Shown here in pieces: positions 1 to 8,008 of a stretch of 64,000 nucleotides of DNA. Numbering within the stretch: position 1 is the first letter of the stretch; every line of letters starts with the position of its first letter. The notes under the pieces are model-generated. The model was not told the DNA's origin, did not search any database, and was given only the letters and a program-made list of their open reading frames with translations. The DNA is from Methanolobus halotolerans (lineage in GTDB: Archaea; Halobacteriota; Methanosarcinia; Methanosarcinales; Methanosarcinaceae): positions 1-64,000 of the forward strand of contig NZ_PGGK01000003.1 in the NCBI RefSeq assembly GCF_004745425.1. Reading direction: 5' to 3'. The position numbers and the translations under genes were made by a program.

Positions 1-180
1 GTGAGGAAATAAAGGCTAGGAAGCACTGGAATCAGGTAAAAGAGATTAAAATAAAGCTAATAGTAAACAACCTTGGCAGGTATGCCAAAATTGTTTGTTT
101 GATTCAAATGAGGATTTCTACAGAGCCCATTTCACAGCAATTTTTAATAGAATGAACACATAGAAAGTATGGGAGAGGTT

Positions 181-438
181 ATGCTTACAAGTGTATTATC
201 AACAACTACTACGACAGGTAGTGTAACAGGAATTCAGTCAATGACAACAACCACAGGTATCCCAGAATATGGAGTTATAGCTGTAATCATGCTTATCACG
301 CTGCTATCTGCAAAGTTCGTGCTATCAGCATCTGCAAAATGGAGCAAGTCGCTTGACTGTACCCTAAAAATGGCAATTACACCACTAATTATAGAATTTG
401 TGGCAATCGTTGTTTTTAAGTTATCACACTTAAACTGA
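181..438 (+). CDS. Small two-helix membrane protein, function unknown
   Basis: An 85-residue protein that I do not recognise. The N-terminal third is very rich in Thr (runs of five and four Thr) and is followed by two hydrophobic segments, roughly residues 31-50 and 63-81, so it is probably an integral membrane protein with a Thr-rich outer tail. An in-frame ATG lies 12 bases upstream, at 169, but the second ATG at 181 is preceded at the right distance by a GGGAGAGG Shine-Dalgarno, whereas the first has none, so 181 is preferred. It stands alone. The next gene lies on the opposite strand. Confidence 0.6.
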   Translation: MLTSVLSTTTTTGSVTGIQSMTTTTGIPEYGVIAVIMLITLLSAKFVLSASAKWSKSLDCTLKMAITPLIIEFVAIVVFKLSHLN

Positions 439-586
439 TTCTTCAATATTACTACACTTGAGATATATACTTCCGATATTTTTTCGCATAAACCATATTT
501 ACAGCAGTAAGTATATAATACAAATAATACAGTAGGTCAGTAAAAAATAATGAATTATTTGTTTCAAAAAAATATCTCAATGAATT

Positions 587-1408
587 TCAAACATTAAAAT
601 ATGGCAGAAGAGGTATCAGGCCAAACAGGAAAATATTTGCAAAGCCGTGTGTCAGACTGACCAGAGATAAACTTCCAGTCTTCTGGAACATGTAACCCAG
701 AACAAGTCCCACACAGGATACATACACAATCTCATACAGAGTTCCATAGCCTGAGTGCATGAACCCAAATAGCAGACTAACTATAATCAATCCTTCTGAT
801 CTCCCAAAGGAAATCTCCATCCGACCCTGCAAAAGGAATCTGAATATAAGTTCTTCTACAAAACCCACAATAAATATCATTATCAGAGATAATTTTAAGA
901 GATTGATCAAAGAAAGATCTGGTATAAGACTCTCAGGTTCTATTATCTGGAACTCCCCCCATGCAATAATAGCTCCTACAACACACGAAAGAAGCAGGTA
1001 GCCAGGAAGGCTTTTCAGGAACACTCTCATGCTGACTCCAGAGAGTTCTAGATCCTGATGCCTGATGACCAGATATGCAGGCAACAGCATCGGCAGGTAT
1101 ATATAAAAAAGAACATCAAGCGTCGTTTCTGAGAATACAGGCATAGTTAGATTCAGAAACCGAAATATAGGGAGCAGTAAAAGCATCTGCATGGACCTGG
1201 AAATATGTGAATCCGGAATCCACATAACAAAAAGCGTCAGTAAAAGTAATGCCAGGGTATGGAATATGAAACCTGCCTCAGCATGCCTGAAGTATATGAG
1301 CATTTCAGCTACCATAATCAGTACAACAGGAAGGATTATGACCCGACTGCCACTAAGGATTGAAACTCGATAAAACATATCTGATCTGCTGTCCTGAATC
1401 CCCTTCAT
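587..1408 (-). CDS. CPBP family intramembrane metalloprotease (CAAX protease-like)
   Basis: Polytopic membrane protein of 273 residues with about seven to eight hydrophobic segments. It carries the three motifs of the CPBP/Abi family: EExxxR (Glu185, Glu186, Arg190), FxxxH (His218) and HxxxN (His254, Asn258), which together form the intramembrane glutamic/metal protease site. Family members process prenylated or hydrophobic peptides; the substrate here is unknown. Its ATG overlaps the TGA of the DUF1616-like remnant at 1405-1539 (ATGA), so the two were once a translationally coupled pair, and the protease may now lack its native upstream partner and promoter. Confidence 0.85.
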   Translation of the reverse strand: MKGIQDSRSDMFYRVSILSGSRVIILPVVLIMVAEMLIYFRHAEAGFIFHTLALLLLTLFVMWIPDSHISRSMQMLLLLPIFRFLNLTMPVFSETTLDVLFYIYLPMLLPAYLVIRHQDLELSGVSMRVFLKSLPGYLLLSCVVGAIIAWGEFQIIEPESLIPDLSLINLLKLSLIMIFIVGFVEELIFRFLLQGRMEISFGRSEGLIIVSLLFGFMHSGYGTLYEIVYVSCVGLVLGYMFQKTGSLSLVSLTHGFANIFLFGLIPLLPYFNV

Positions 1409-1539
1409 ATGGCACCTTCTGCCTCCGCAACGTTAATCCACAGATGCAGGTCATGGTTGGGTTCATTGAAGTTGCCATCCTTGTAAAGCAGGTACTGCAG
1501 CTTCATGTTACTTCCCGTATCATCCAATAGAACTGTAAT
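1405..1539 (-). pseudogene. 3' remnant of a DUF1616-like gene, cut next to the TnpB element
   Basis: An open stretch of 44 codons on the minus strand ends in TGA overlapping the ATG of the CPBP protease. It reads as a beta-rich tail, including LDDTGSNMKLQYLLYKDG and then a DLHLWINV segment, which matches what I remember of the C-terminus of DUF1616 membrane/extracellular proteins of Methanosarcinales. Upstream in the same frame there is an immediate TGA at 1540-1542, and the TnpB element begins about 50 bases further on. No other part of a DUF1616 gene is visible on the far side of the element. I read it as a truncated gene. The family name is from memory. Confidence 0.6.
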
Positions 1540-1593
1540 TCATTTGAGGTCCGTTTGAGAATTCATTTGTTTAATTACTGATATACACGTTGG

Positions 1594-1690
1594 TGAACTA
1601 CCACCCATTAAGATGGGTGGCTTCCTGCTTCATTCTCCTGACCACTGTCAGTAAGTCCACAAGCTCTTCCCGTAGTCCCTACGGTGCTAA
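1594..1690 (-). ncRNA. Candidate omega/reRNA segment overlapping the tnpB 3' end and right end
   Basis: TnpB nucleases use a guide RNA transcribed from the 3' end of tnpB through the right end, with the flanking DNA as guide. Here, on the minus strand after the tnpB stop, there is a 6-bp hairpin (1670-1684, CCGTAG/CTACGG), then an 8-bp GC-rich hairpin (1601-1620, CCACCCAT/ATGGGTGG), then TTCA. Those are the expected scaffold elements. If functional, the guide would be the bases below 1594. Since tnpB is damaged, the RNA is probably a relic, or it could act in trans with another TnpB. Confidence 0.5.
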
Positions 1691-2801
1691 ATTCCTATTA
1701 AGTTCTGCTTATCTAAAGCAAACTTTTTGATATTAATAGCGGCATTAATATCTCTTTCATGATTGGTTTCACATTCAGGACATTTCCATTCCCTATCTGC
1801 TAACGTTAATTTTCCATTGTGGAATCCACATACACTACATATTTTGGCAGATGGCTCAAATTGCCCTATGCGAAGTATCGTTTTTCCGTACCATTCGGCT
1901 TTATATTCGAGTTTTGTTAGAAAAGAACTCCATGATGCATCTGCTATACTTTGTGCAAGACAATGATTTTCCAACATACCGCTAACATTCAATGTTTCCA
2001 ATGCTACCGCTTGATTCTCGCTTATGAGCTTAGAGGATACTTTATGCTGAAAATCATTTCTTTGATTGCTTATTTTCTCATGAAGTTTTGATACTGCTAA
2101 ACGTGCCTTTGCTTTGTTCTTTGAACCCTTCTGCTTCTTTGATAATCTTCTTTGAAGGACTACAAGGCGTTTCATCGAATTTTTAAGATGTTTAGGATTC
2201 TCTATTTTTTCACCATTGGATAGAACAGCGAAATCTTTAATCCTCACATCAATACCAACAGTCACTTTTTCGTTAAAAATGGATTTAACAGGTAATTCCT
2301 GTTCATCATCCACAAGGATACTGATATAGAATTTTCCAGTTGGCGTTTTGGATACGGTAGCGGTTTTTTCAATTCCAGCATATGTACGATGTAGTTTTAT
2401 ACCCACCCAACCAATTTTAGGAAGTTTTACTTTATTAGCATCGAAATCTACCTTATAGTGTTGAGGAACAGAAAACGATTGTACAGGATTCTTTTTGGAC
2501 TTGAATTTTGGAAAACCTTTTTTTTCTCTAAAAAAATTTGTAAAAGCATTATCCAAATTTAGTGTGACACCACGCAATGATTGAGAATTAACATCCTTCA
2601 ACCATTCTTTATCCTCATATAATTCTGGAATCATTTTATTTAACGAAAACCTTGAGATTTATTTTCCATCTTGTTCATATATCTTAATTTTCTGTTCTAA
2701 AGCCCAATTATAGATTACCCTAACACATCCAAAGTGCTGAAAGAACATCTCTTCATGCGCTCTTTTGTAGGATACATTCTATATTTGTAAGCTTTTAACA
2801 T
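1687..2801 (-). pseudogene. tnpB: tnpB (RNA-guided nuclease/transposon protein), frameshift plus nonsense
   Basis: The original start is visible as ATG at 2801 followed by MLKAYKYRMYPTK, the normal TnpB N-terminus. The reading frame then shifts near 2760 (an apparent two-base insertion after a Lys-Glu) into a frame that continues HEEMFFQHFGCVRVIYNWA. That frame meets a TAA at 2659-2661. From ATG 2634 onward 315 residues are open. This part retains the whole RuvC core: Asp129, Glu213 and Asp295, with the Cys4 zinc ribbon at Cys266, Cys269, Cys285 and Cys288. The nuclease core is therefore intact, while the N-terminal wedge/REC part is lost. The long open C-terminal part suggests recent inactivation. 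Confidence 0.85.
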
Positions 2802-2885
2802 ACAATTCATTATAGGATTTGTCACAATATACAGTTTACGTCAAGTTAAACAAAATAGTTGTTTTGGAGAATAGACGTAATTCAT

Positions 2886-2957
2886 CCACCTGTTCCATTT
2901 CATAGAAATGGAACTCCCATTAAATCTTCGATTTAATGCGAGTTTGAAAACGGTGGT
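2886..2957. other. Three-way-junction-like inverted repeats
   Basis: CCACC (2886-2890) can pair with GGTGG (2953-2957), and it encloses two perfect hairpins, 9 bp at 2892-2914 with loop CATAG and 9 bp at 2918-2938 with loop TTC. Together they would fold as a three-way junction in either strand's RNA. It lies between the tnpB start and the marker-11 gene. It could be the left end of the IS200/IS605-type element, which normally has subterminal hairpins, or a separate RNA. No coding potential is seen. Confidence 0.4.
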
Positions 2958-3120
2958 CTTCTTACTCCAACGGTGATAAATATTGAGGGATCGAACAAAC
3001 CCATCAGGATAGTAAACAAGGTCCTATGGAAACATAAGTAGGCAAGTCACGTAACCATACCTTGTACAAAGGATCTATGAACAAAACATTTAAAGTACAG
3101 TCCGGCAATTAAGCAGTCAG
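2958..3120 (+). other. Structured leader region before the marker-11 gene
   Basis: Together with the bases from 2802 this is a gene-free stretch of about 320 bases. It contains CAAGGT (3017-3022) pairing with ACCTTG (3059-3064) around an inner hairpin with a GAAA tetraloop (3025-3036), and a CAGGATAG motif at 3005-3012 that recurs at 28027-28034 in the other candidate RNA. I see no ORF and no clear Shine-Dalgarno directly before the ATG at 3121. It may be the 5' leader of the downstream gene or a small RNA. The assignment is weak. Confidence 0.3.
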
Positions 3121-4032
3121 ATGAAAGAAATTGAACTTAAGGATCCATACACTATTCCATATAAAGGAATATACGCAGTATGCGATAAAAATAACCAATA
3201 TGCGGAGATCATCGAGCATACCGATTGCTACGGGGGAGCTGCCTGGTCGAAGTTCCATTATTCACACTCATCCCTTGTCCTTAATACAAGATCCATTGGG
3301 AACATTATACGCTACCTTGTAAGGACCGGGACATCGGACCTCGACTTAAAACCTTCCAGATCAGCTGCAGGCATTGAGTCGGTTGTTGTCAGTGATGATG
3401 AAGTACACATAACCTATGCAGGACTTGGCGGCGGGGGCGTCGGTGCGACCAAATGCAGGGCCCTGGCCGAAGGTGTGCTGCGTTACGAATGCACAGAATC
3501 CGGAGGTGGACGTGCTGCTAAGGGCAGCATAGTTGTTCCCAGAAGAGAGAGGGTTCTTATCGGCATCGACGACACCGACACAAAAGAAACAGGAGCAACA
3601 TGGACCCTAACTCACAATATAGCAAAGGAACTCAATTGCCCCGGATCCGTTTACATTTCACATACCCTGGTACAGCTCTATCCGGTAGCTGCAAAGACAC
3701 AGAACTGTGTTTCAACAGTGCTTGAGTTCGGTTGCACAGACAATGCGGCAAAAGAAGAATTACTGGAAAGCATCAGAGGGGCACTCCTGAAATACAGCGT
3801 TTCTGACCAGACCGGGATGGTCGTACTGTCGGACTTTGACGCAAAAGAGGTTTACAGGTACAGCAAACAATGCCGTCAAGGAGAACTCACGAAGGACTAT
3901 GCAATACAGTATGCAAATGAACACAGCGTAGAGATATGGATGAACGGGAACGGAGTCATTGGCGCGCTTGCGGCACTCGCATGGTTCGCAAGACCCGACG
4001 AATCCATCCGTCTGGAAGCCGAAATTGAATAG
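3121..4032 (+). CDS. Methanogenesis marker protein 11
   Basis: A 303-residue protein found essentially only in methanogens. Its middle carries GIDDTDT (residues 148-154), the ATP/Mg-binding signature shared with TiaS, the tRNA(Ile2) agmatinylcytidine synthetase, so it is a TiaS-related enzyme of unknown substrate. A Gly-rich segment (GLGGGGVG, about 101-108) and a Gly-rich SGGGR follow the N-terminal domain. Cysteines at positions 21, 36, 112 and 124 may matter but are not tested. It is followed after 8 bases by the TPP enzyme gene and is probably co-transcribed with it. The family assignment is strong. The biochemical role is not established to my knowledge. Confidence 0.85.
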   Translation: MKEIELKDPYTIPYKGIYAVCDKNNQYAEIIEHTDCYGGAAWSKFHYSHSSLVLNTRSIGNIIRYLVRTGTSDLDLKPSRSAAGIESVVVSDDEVHITYAGLGGGGVGATKCRALAEGVLRYECTESGGGRAAKGSIVVPRRERVLIGIDDTDTKETGATWTLTHNIAKELNCPGSVYISHTLVQLYPVAAKTQNCVSTVLEFGCTDNAAKEELLESIRGALLKYSVSDQTGMVVLSDFDAKEVYRYSKQCRQGELTKDYAIQYANEHSVEIWMNGNGVIGALAALAWFARPDESIRLEAEIE

Positions 4033-4040
4033 ATGAGACA

Positions 4041-5582
4041 ATGAAGGACAACTCCCATATTACCGGACTTGAAGCACTGTATCTTGCAGCTGTCGATTCC
4101 GATGTAGAACTTATTACTGCTGTTGCCGGCTTTCCCATAACCGCAGTTGCCGAGAAATTCTTCCGGGAGAAATTAACGGAAAACTACGATATTCACTGGA
4201 TAACGAACGAGAAGTCCGCCCTTGAAACTGCGCTGGGTGCTTCAATAACCGGCCGCAGGTCCATGGTACTGGTCAAACATGTGGGAATGAACATACTTGC
4301 AGACCCCCTCATGACATCCGTCCTGCACACTATCGGAGCAGGTCTTGTGATCCTTGCCGGGGATGACCCTGCAGCAGCCGCATCCCAGAATGAACAGGAC
4401 TCACGCTGGTACGGAAAGATATCCGAACTTGCTGTTATGGACCCTTCGACACCGGAGGACGCATATAACTGTTTGAAAAGGGCATTCGATCTGTCTGAAG
4501 AAGCGAAGGTGCCCGTCATTGTAAGAATAACTGAAAGGCTCGAAAGTAGTAAGGGAAGATTTGAAAGATGTGAAAAAAAAACGGAAGCCCGGATCAAATA
4601 TCAATTTGACGGTTCCATATGGAAACTCACCATGCACGGCAAACACCAGCGTTTCCACCGGGAATCGTATCCCCTTCTTACCAGGGAGTCTGAAACCAGC
4701 CCGTTGAACAGGATAAAAGGAAATGGCAAAGAGATCGGGATTATTTCATCAGGATACCCTTCAGCAATTGTTGACAAACTAATATCCTCTTACCCAGAGT
4801 TCTCGGATGCATCGAATCTGACACTCAACATAGTATCGCCTTTCCCTTTTAAATTGGTGAGAAAGTTCTTTCATGAACACAGGCACATTCTTGTCATCGA
4901 GGAAAGCGAAGACTTCATCGAATCCCACCTGAATATACTGGAGAAGATAAAGGGCAAAGCCAGCGGACACGTGCCAGTAGGACTTGTGAGTAAAGAGCAT
5001 ATACAGTTTGCACTAAAAAATATCGGTAAAGACAGCATAACAAAGTACACCGAAATTCAGACCACTGAGAAAAGAGGGGCACGTCCCATATGCGATAAAT
5101 GCCCATACATGCCGCTCTACAATATCCTGCGCGAGCTCGATATTATGGTTGCAGGCGACATGGGATGCTCCATACGCACGGCTCCCGAACCACTTGACGC
5201 TGTCGATACCGGATTCTCACTGGGAGGAGCCATATCCACAGCCTGTGGTTTCAGGGAGAAGGGTGTCGCAGTCATCGGTGATTTCGGGCTTGCTCATTCG
5301 GGAATTGTAGGACTCATTAATGCAGTGAACTCCGGTTTCGAGCTCTTTGCCATAATCCTTGATAACAGAGTTGCAGCCATGACCGGCGGGCAGGAAACAC
5401 CAGACCTCACGGAAACGATACGAACAATTGTTCCTGATATGAGCATTCTTGACATCGATGATAAAATAAACCTGAATGGATACCAGGAAACTCGGAACGA
5501 GCTGGAGGACATCATCAGGAAAAAGCTCAGGGAGAAAGGTGTCTCGGTATTGTATCTAAAAGGCAAATGTATACTATACTGA
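4041..5582 (+). CDS. TPP-dependent enzyme related to indolepyruvate ferredoxin oxidoreductase alpha subunit (IorA), lacking the ferredoxin domain
   Basis: The protein has 513 residues with the domain order of IorA: a pyrimidine-binding domain (about 10-170), a middle domain (about 225-330), and a C-terminal TPP-binding domain with GDFG at 413-416 and Asp441-Asn442, the Mg-diphosphate motif. IorA proteins usually run to about 600 residues and end in a 2x[4Fe-4S] ferredoxin module. That module is absent here, and only the Cys351-x2-Cys354 pair that opens the TPP domain is seen. It could be a 2-oxoacid:ferredoxin oxidoreductase that gets its iron-sulfur partner from another gene, or a decarboxylase. 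Its tight linkage to marker 11 suggests a methanogen-specific job rather than ordinary amino-acid breakdown. Confidence 0.75.
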   Translation: MKDNSHITGLEALYLAAVDSDVELITAVAGFPITAVAEKFFREKLTENYDIHWITNEKSALETALGASITGRRSMVLVKHVGMNILADPLMTSVLHTIGAGLVILAGDDPAAAASQNEQDSRWYGKISELAVMDPSTPEDAYNCLKRAFDLSEEAKVPVIVRITERLESSKGRFERCEKKTEARIKYQFDGSIWKLTMHGKHQRFHRESYPLLTRESETSPLNRIKGNGKEIGIISSGYPSAIVDKLISSYPEFSDASNLTLNIVSPFPFKLVRKFFHEHRHILVIEESEDFIESHLNILEKIKGKASGHVPVGLVSKEHIQFALKNIGKDSITKYTEIQTTEKRGARPICDKCPYMPLYNILRELDIMVAGDMGCSIRTAPEPLDAVDTGFSLGGAISTACGFREKGVAVIGDFGLAHSGIVGLINAVNSGFELFAIILDNRVAAMTGGQETPDLTETIRTIVPDMSILDIDDKINLNGYQETRNELEDIIRKKLREKGVSVLYLKGKCILY

Positions 5583-5648
5583 GCCGGTCAAAGCGATATT
5601 CCCAACATATATCAACCTGAAGAACAATTGTTTTTGGGGGGTTTTGAT

Positions 5649-6032
5649 ATGGATAAAGTGACACATTTTCACATACCTGCAGATAATATGAGACGTGCAA
5701 AAATGTTCTACAGGAATATGTTTGGATGGGAATTCAAAATAACAGAAATGGATCAGGACTATACACTGACAACTACTGTGAAGACAGATCAGAAACAGAT
5801 ACCTGCAGAACCCGGCGCCATAAACGGGGCGCTGTTCCTGAGAAGAAGACCTGATGAAGGCCCGTCTATTGTCGTTACCGTTCAGGACATCTATGGCAGT
5901 CTTGAAAATGTTGAGAAGGCAGGCGGACATATCCTAAGACCTGTTGAACCTGCAGGTAATCTTGGCCTGTTTGCAGAAATCAGGGATTCTGAAGGGAATA
6001 TACTGGGGCTGTGGCAAGAAATAGAAAAATAG
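5649..6032 (+). CDS. VOC (glyoxalase/bleomycin-resistance) family protein
   Basis: A 127-residue single VOC domain. It opens with DKVTHFHIPADNMRRAKMFY, the usual first beta-alpha of these metal-dependent dioxygenase/lyase folds, and ends with DSEGNILGLWQE, the usual last strand carrying a metal-ligand Glu. The longer open frame begins at 5628, but the ATG at 5649 has a GGGGGG Shine-Dalgarno 7 bases upstream and starts the domain exactly, so it is preferred. The substrate is unknown. It stands 66 bases after the TPP enzyme gene and faces marker 12, convergent. Confidence 0.8.
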   Translation: MDKVTHFHIPADNMRRAKMFYRNMFGWEFKITEMDQDYTLTTTVKTDQKQIPAEPGAINGALFLRRRPDEGPSIVVTVQDIYGSLENVEKAGGHILRPVEPAGNLGLFAEIRDSEGNILGLWQEIEK

Positions 6033-6108
6033 CGTGTGGTTTTAAGGACCATTATTTCATAACAGAATGTTTGGTATTTAATACAATAAACGCACATATG
6101 ATATGGGT

Positions 6109-7086
6109 TCACAGGTTCACAGGAATACCAAGTATCTCCCTGCTGCCTGTGGCAATATCCCGCGCGATCTCCGCACACCCAACCGCAGCGCTCCACCTGT
6201 CAAGCACATGGCAGCTCAGGCCCAGATGCCAATCTATCTTTTCTGCTACAAAAGGCATCTCAACAATAGAGCCTTCTAGTATAACCTCGCCCTCACAACC
6301 GTAATCTTTCAGCAGGATCTGCATGCAGGAAATCTCCATTGCTGCAAAAAGCGCAATCGTATCCAGCGCAAGTAGTGCATTCTGATCATCGTTCTTTGCA
6401 GCCCTGAGCAGTTCATGCCTGTCCGAAAAAGAAGTGTGTTTCAGAACGCCTGCATTGGTGAATGCCTGGTTGGCACTGAGTTTACCTGCATCCACATCCC
6501 TCAAGGCCTGGACATCAAGTGGTCCGTGATTCAATCCCGGGGCAAATATGCAGGCATCTATCGCACCGATCACCTTACCATTTGCAACTCCAAGGGTCAC
6601 AGTATTGGAACTTATATCCGACAGGACAAAATCCTTAAAACCCATGCAGAAAGCGTGATATGCAATACCTATTTTTTCTGGGCTCGTGGAATGAGAAAAA
6701 ACATTCATACGCGGGTCCGTCTGGCTACTGTCATGTATACCAGGGATTACAACCGCAGGAATACCTGAGTTCCTTATAGCATCGAAAACACGACTACCAC
6801 CACCCGTCTTCTTACCTGCTCCTTCAATACTCCTGACACCCCGGTTCTCTACGGAGTTAATGCTTTCAATGGATGTGATACTGTCCCCCATGGAATAGGT
6901 AACAGCTATCATCCGGATGTCATTTCGGGCTACATCAAGCTTATCCTCTATCAGGGATATAACCTGAGTTTCACTCATTGCAGCGATATCCTGCCTGGGG
7001 ATCTCCAGCTTACTGACTATAGAATCTTCTTTATCAACAGATGCAAAACGCATTGCTGTTGTACCGTGATCTATTCCGATGAACAT
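6109..7086 (-). CDS. Methanogenesis marker protein 12 (ASKHA-fold)
   Basis: A 325-residue protein starting MFIGIDHGTTAMRFA, the phosphate-1 loop of the actin-like ATPase/sugar-kinase superfamily. Family members are restricted to methanogens and their function is unknown; the fold suggests an ATPase or kinase. A GTG nine bases upstream gives a longer frame, but ATG 7086 sits behind a GAGTG-type ribosome site, and the motif starts right after it. It is 22 bases downstream of the DUF2103-like gene and likely in the same transcript. Confidence 0.85.
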   Translation of the reverse strand: MFIGIDHGTTAMRFASVDKEDSIVSKLEIPRQDIAAMSETQVISLIEDKLDVARNDIRMIAVTYSMGDSITSIESINSVENRGVRSIEGAGKKTGGGSRVFDAIRNSGIPAVVIPGIHDSSQTDPRMNVFSHSTSPEKIGIAYHAFCMGFKDFVLSDISSNTVTLGVANGKVIGAIDACIFAPGLNHGPLDVQALRDVDAGKLSANQAFTNAGVLKHTSFSDRHELLRAAKNDDQNALLALDTIALFAAMEISCMQILLKDYGCEGEVILEGSIVEMPFVAEKIDWHLGLSCHVLDRWSAAVGCAEIARDIATGSREILGIPVNL

Positions 7087-7108
7087 AACAAGCACTCTTT
7101 TTATTTGG

Positions 7109-7456
7109 TCAGCCGTCTGTAAGCATTGAATTAAGCTCTTCCATCAAACGTCCACCCTCTATAACATTTGATACAGTTGTTATAATCCGGATTTCCTGTG
7201 AAGAAGTACCATGTGATATGAGCATTCTGAGGTTTCCCCTATCATCCGGACGAAGTACCTTTGCAGATAGGGTCCCGCCTGAATTGCTTTTTCCTTTAAC
7301 AGAAATAACCGAAGGGATTATTTTTTTGACTTCGGGATGCTGGCTTATCATAGCTACAAGTTTTTTACCATGTCGATTGCCAATGATGGTCGTGTGCGAA
7401 CCACCAATCTTGCTTTTTGGCTTACTGACTCCGTTTACAGGTGTGCCGGCATTCAT
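7109..7456 (-). CDS. DUF2103-like small basic protein
   Basis: The protein has 115 residues with a Gly/Lys-rich N-terminus, a GGSHTTIIG segment and a HGKKLV segment near residues 18-33, and a short hydrophobic beta-rich remainder. I associate this pattern with DUF2103 (predicted metal-binding proteins of methanogens), but only from memory. No transmembrane segment is visible. It heads the short operon with marker 12. The start at 7456 has no obvious ribosome site, so translation may be leaderless. Confidence 0.55.
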   Translation of the reverse strand: MNAGTPVNGVSKPKSKIGGSHTTIIGNRHGKKLVAMISQHPEVKKIIPSVISVKGKSNSGGTLSAKVLRPDDRGNLRMLISHGTSSQEIRIITTVSNVIEGGRLMEELNSMLTDG

Positions 7457-7532
7457 TTGCAGAAAATAATAGTACGGAGTATAAATTATTGGTGGTCGAA
7501 CGATCGAAAAGGGAAAGAATGATTTCGGAAGA

Positions 7533-7970
7533 TCATATCTGCTGGATATCCGCCATATCGATGAGCTTTATACCGGAGCCCTGCAGTACATTGATAGCAA
7601 CCTCGATATTGTTGACCCTGAGAATGAGCAATGCCTTCTCCGTCTTTGTGACAAAGGCATAGGCATAGTCTATGTTTATGTTCTTTTCACCAAGGACATC
7701 GGCTATCTTTCCCAGACCACCCGGCACATCTTCCATCTCTATCCCGAGCACACTTGTTTCGGATACTGTGAAACCTGCATCATGCAACACGTTATGTGCG
7801 ATATCCGGCCTGTCCACAACCATCCTGATGATACCAAAATCACCGGCTTCAGCTATGGTAAATGCCCTTATGTTGATGCCGGCTTTGCGGAAATTGCTGG
7901 CAATATTAGCAAGCCTTCCAGGCTTGTTCTCAGCAAAAAGGGATATCTGTTTGATAATCTTGTCTTCCAT
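7533..7970 (-). CDS. Tandem ACT-domain protein
   Basis: A 145-residue protein made of two ACT domains (about 5-70 and 72-140). Each has the beta-turn-alpha start typical of amino-acid sensing domains: ENKPGRLANIASNFRKAGINI and then DVPGGLGKIADVLGEKNINI. It has no catalytic domain. It follows the phenylacetate-CoA ligase gene by 38 bases with a GGTGG ribosome site, an arrangement common in archaea and Deltaproteobacteria, and probably binds an aromatic or branched amino acid to regulate the neighbouring ligase or the pathway. Confidence 0.85.
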   Translation of the reverse strand: MEDKIIKQISLFAENKPGRLANIASNFRKAGINIRAFTIAEAGDFGIIRMVVDRPDIAHNVLHDAGFTVSETSVLGIEMEDVPGGLGKIADVLGEKNINIDYAYAFVTKTEKALLILRVNNIEVAINVLQGSGIKLIDMADIQQI

Positions 7971-8008
7971 GAAACCACCTGTTACCTATAAAATTATGTC
8001 CTATGTTA

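Larger units (their letters stand above)
1594..2940 (-). mobile_element. Decayed IS200/IS605-type (IS1341-like) element carrying only tnpB
   Basis: The element consists of a broken tnpB and a typical right end: a perfect 8-bp hairpin (1601-1620) followed by TTCA at 1597-1594, the usual context of the cleaved right end in this superfamily. No tnpA (Y1 transposase) is present in the window. There are no terminal inverted repeats or target duplications, as expected for the family. The left boundary is not clear. Two hairpins at 2892-2914 and 2918-2938 could belong to the left end, so the limit of about 2940 is a guess. Confidence 0.6.

Noticed and set aside
3-155. Open frame from the left window edge, about 50 codons to TGA at 153-155
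   Set aside because: Could be the end of a gene outside the window, but the codons read as no family I know and the sequence is AT-rich; not callable without the upstream part.
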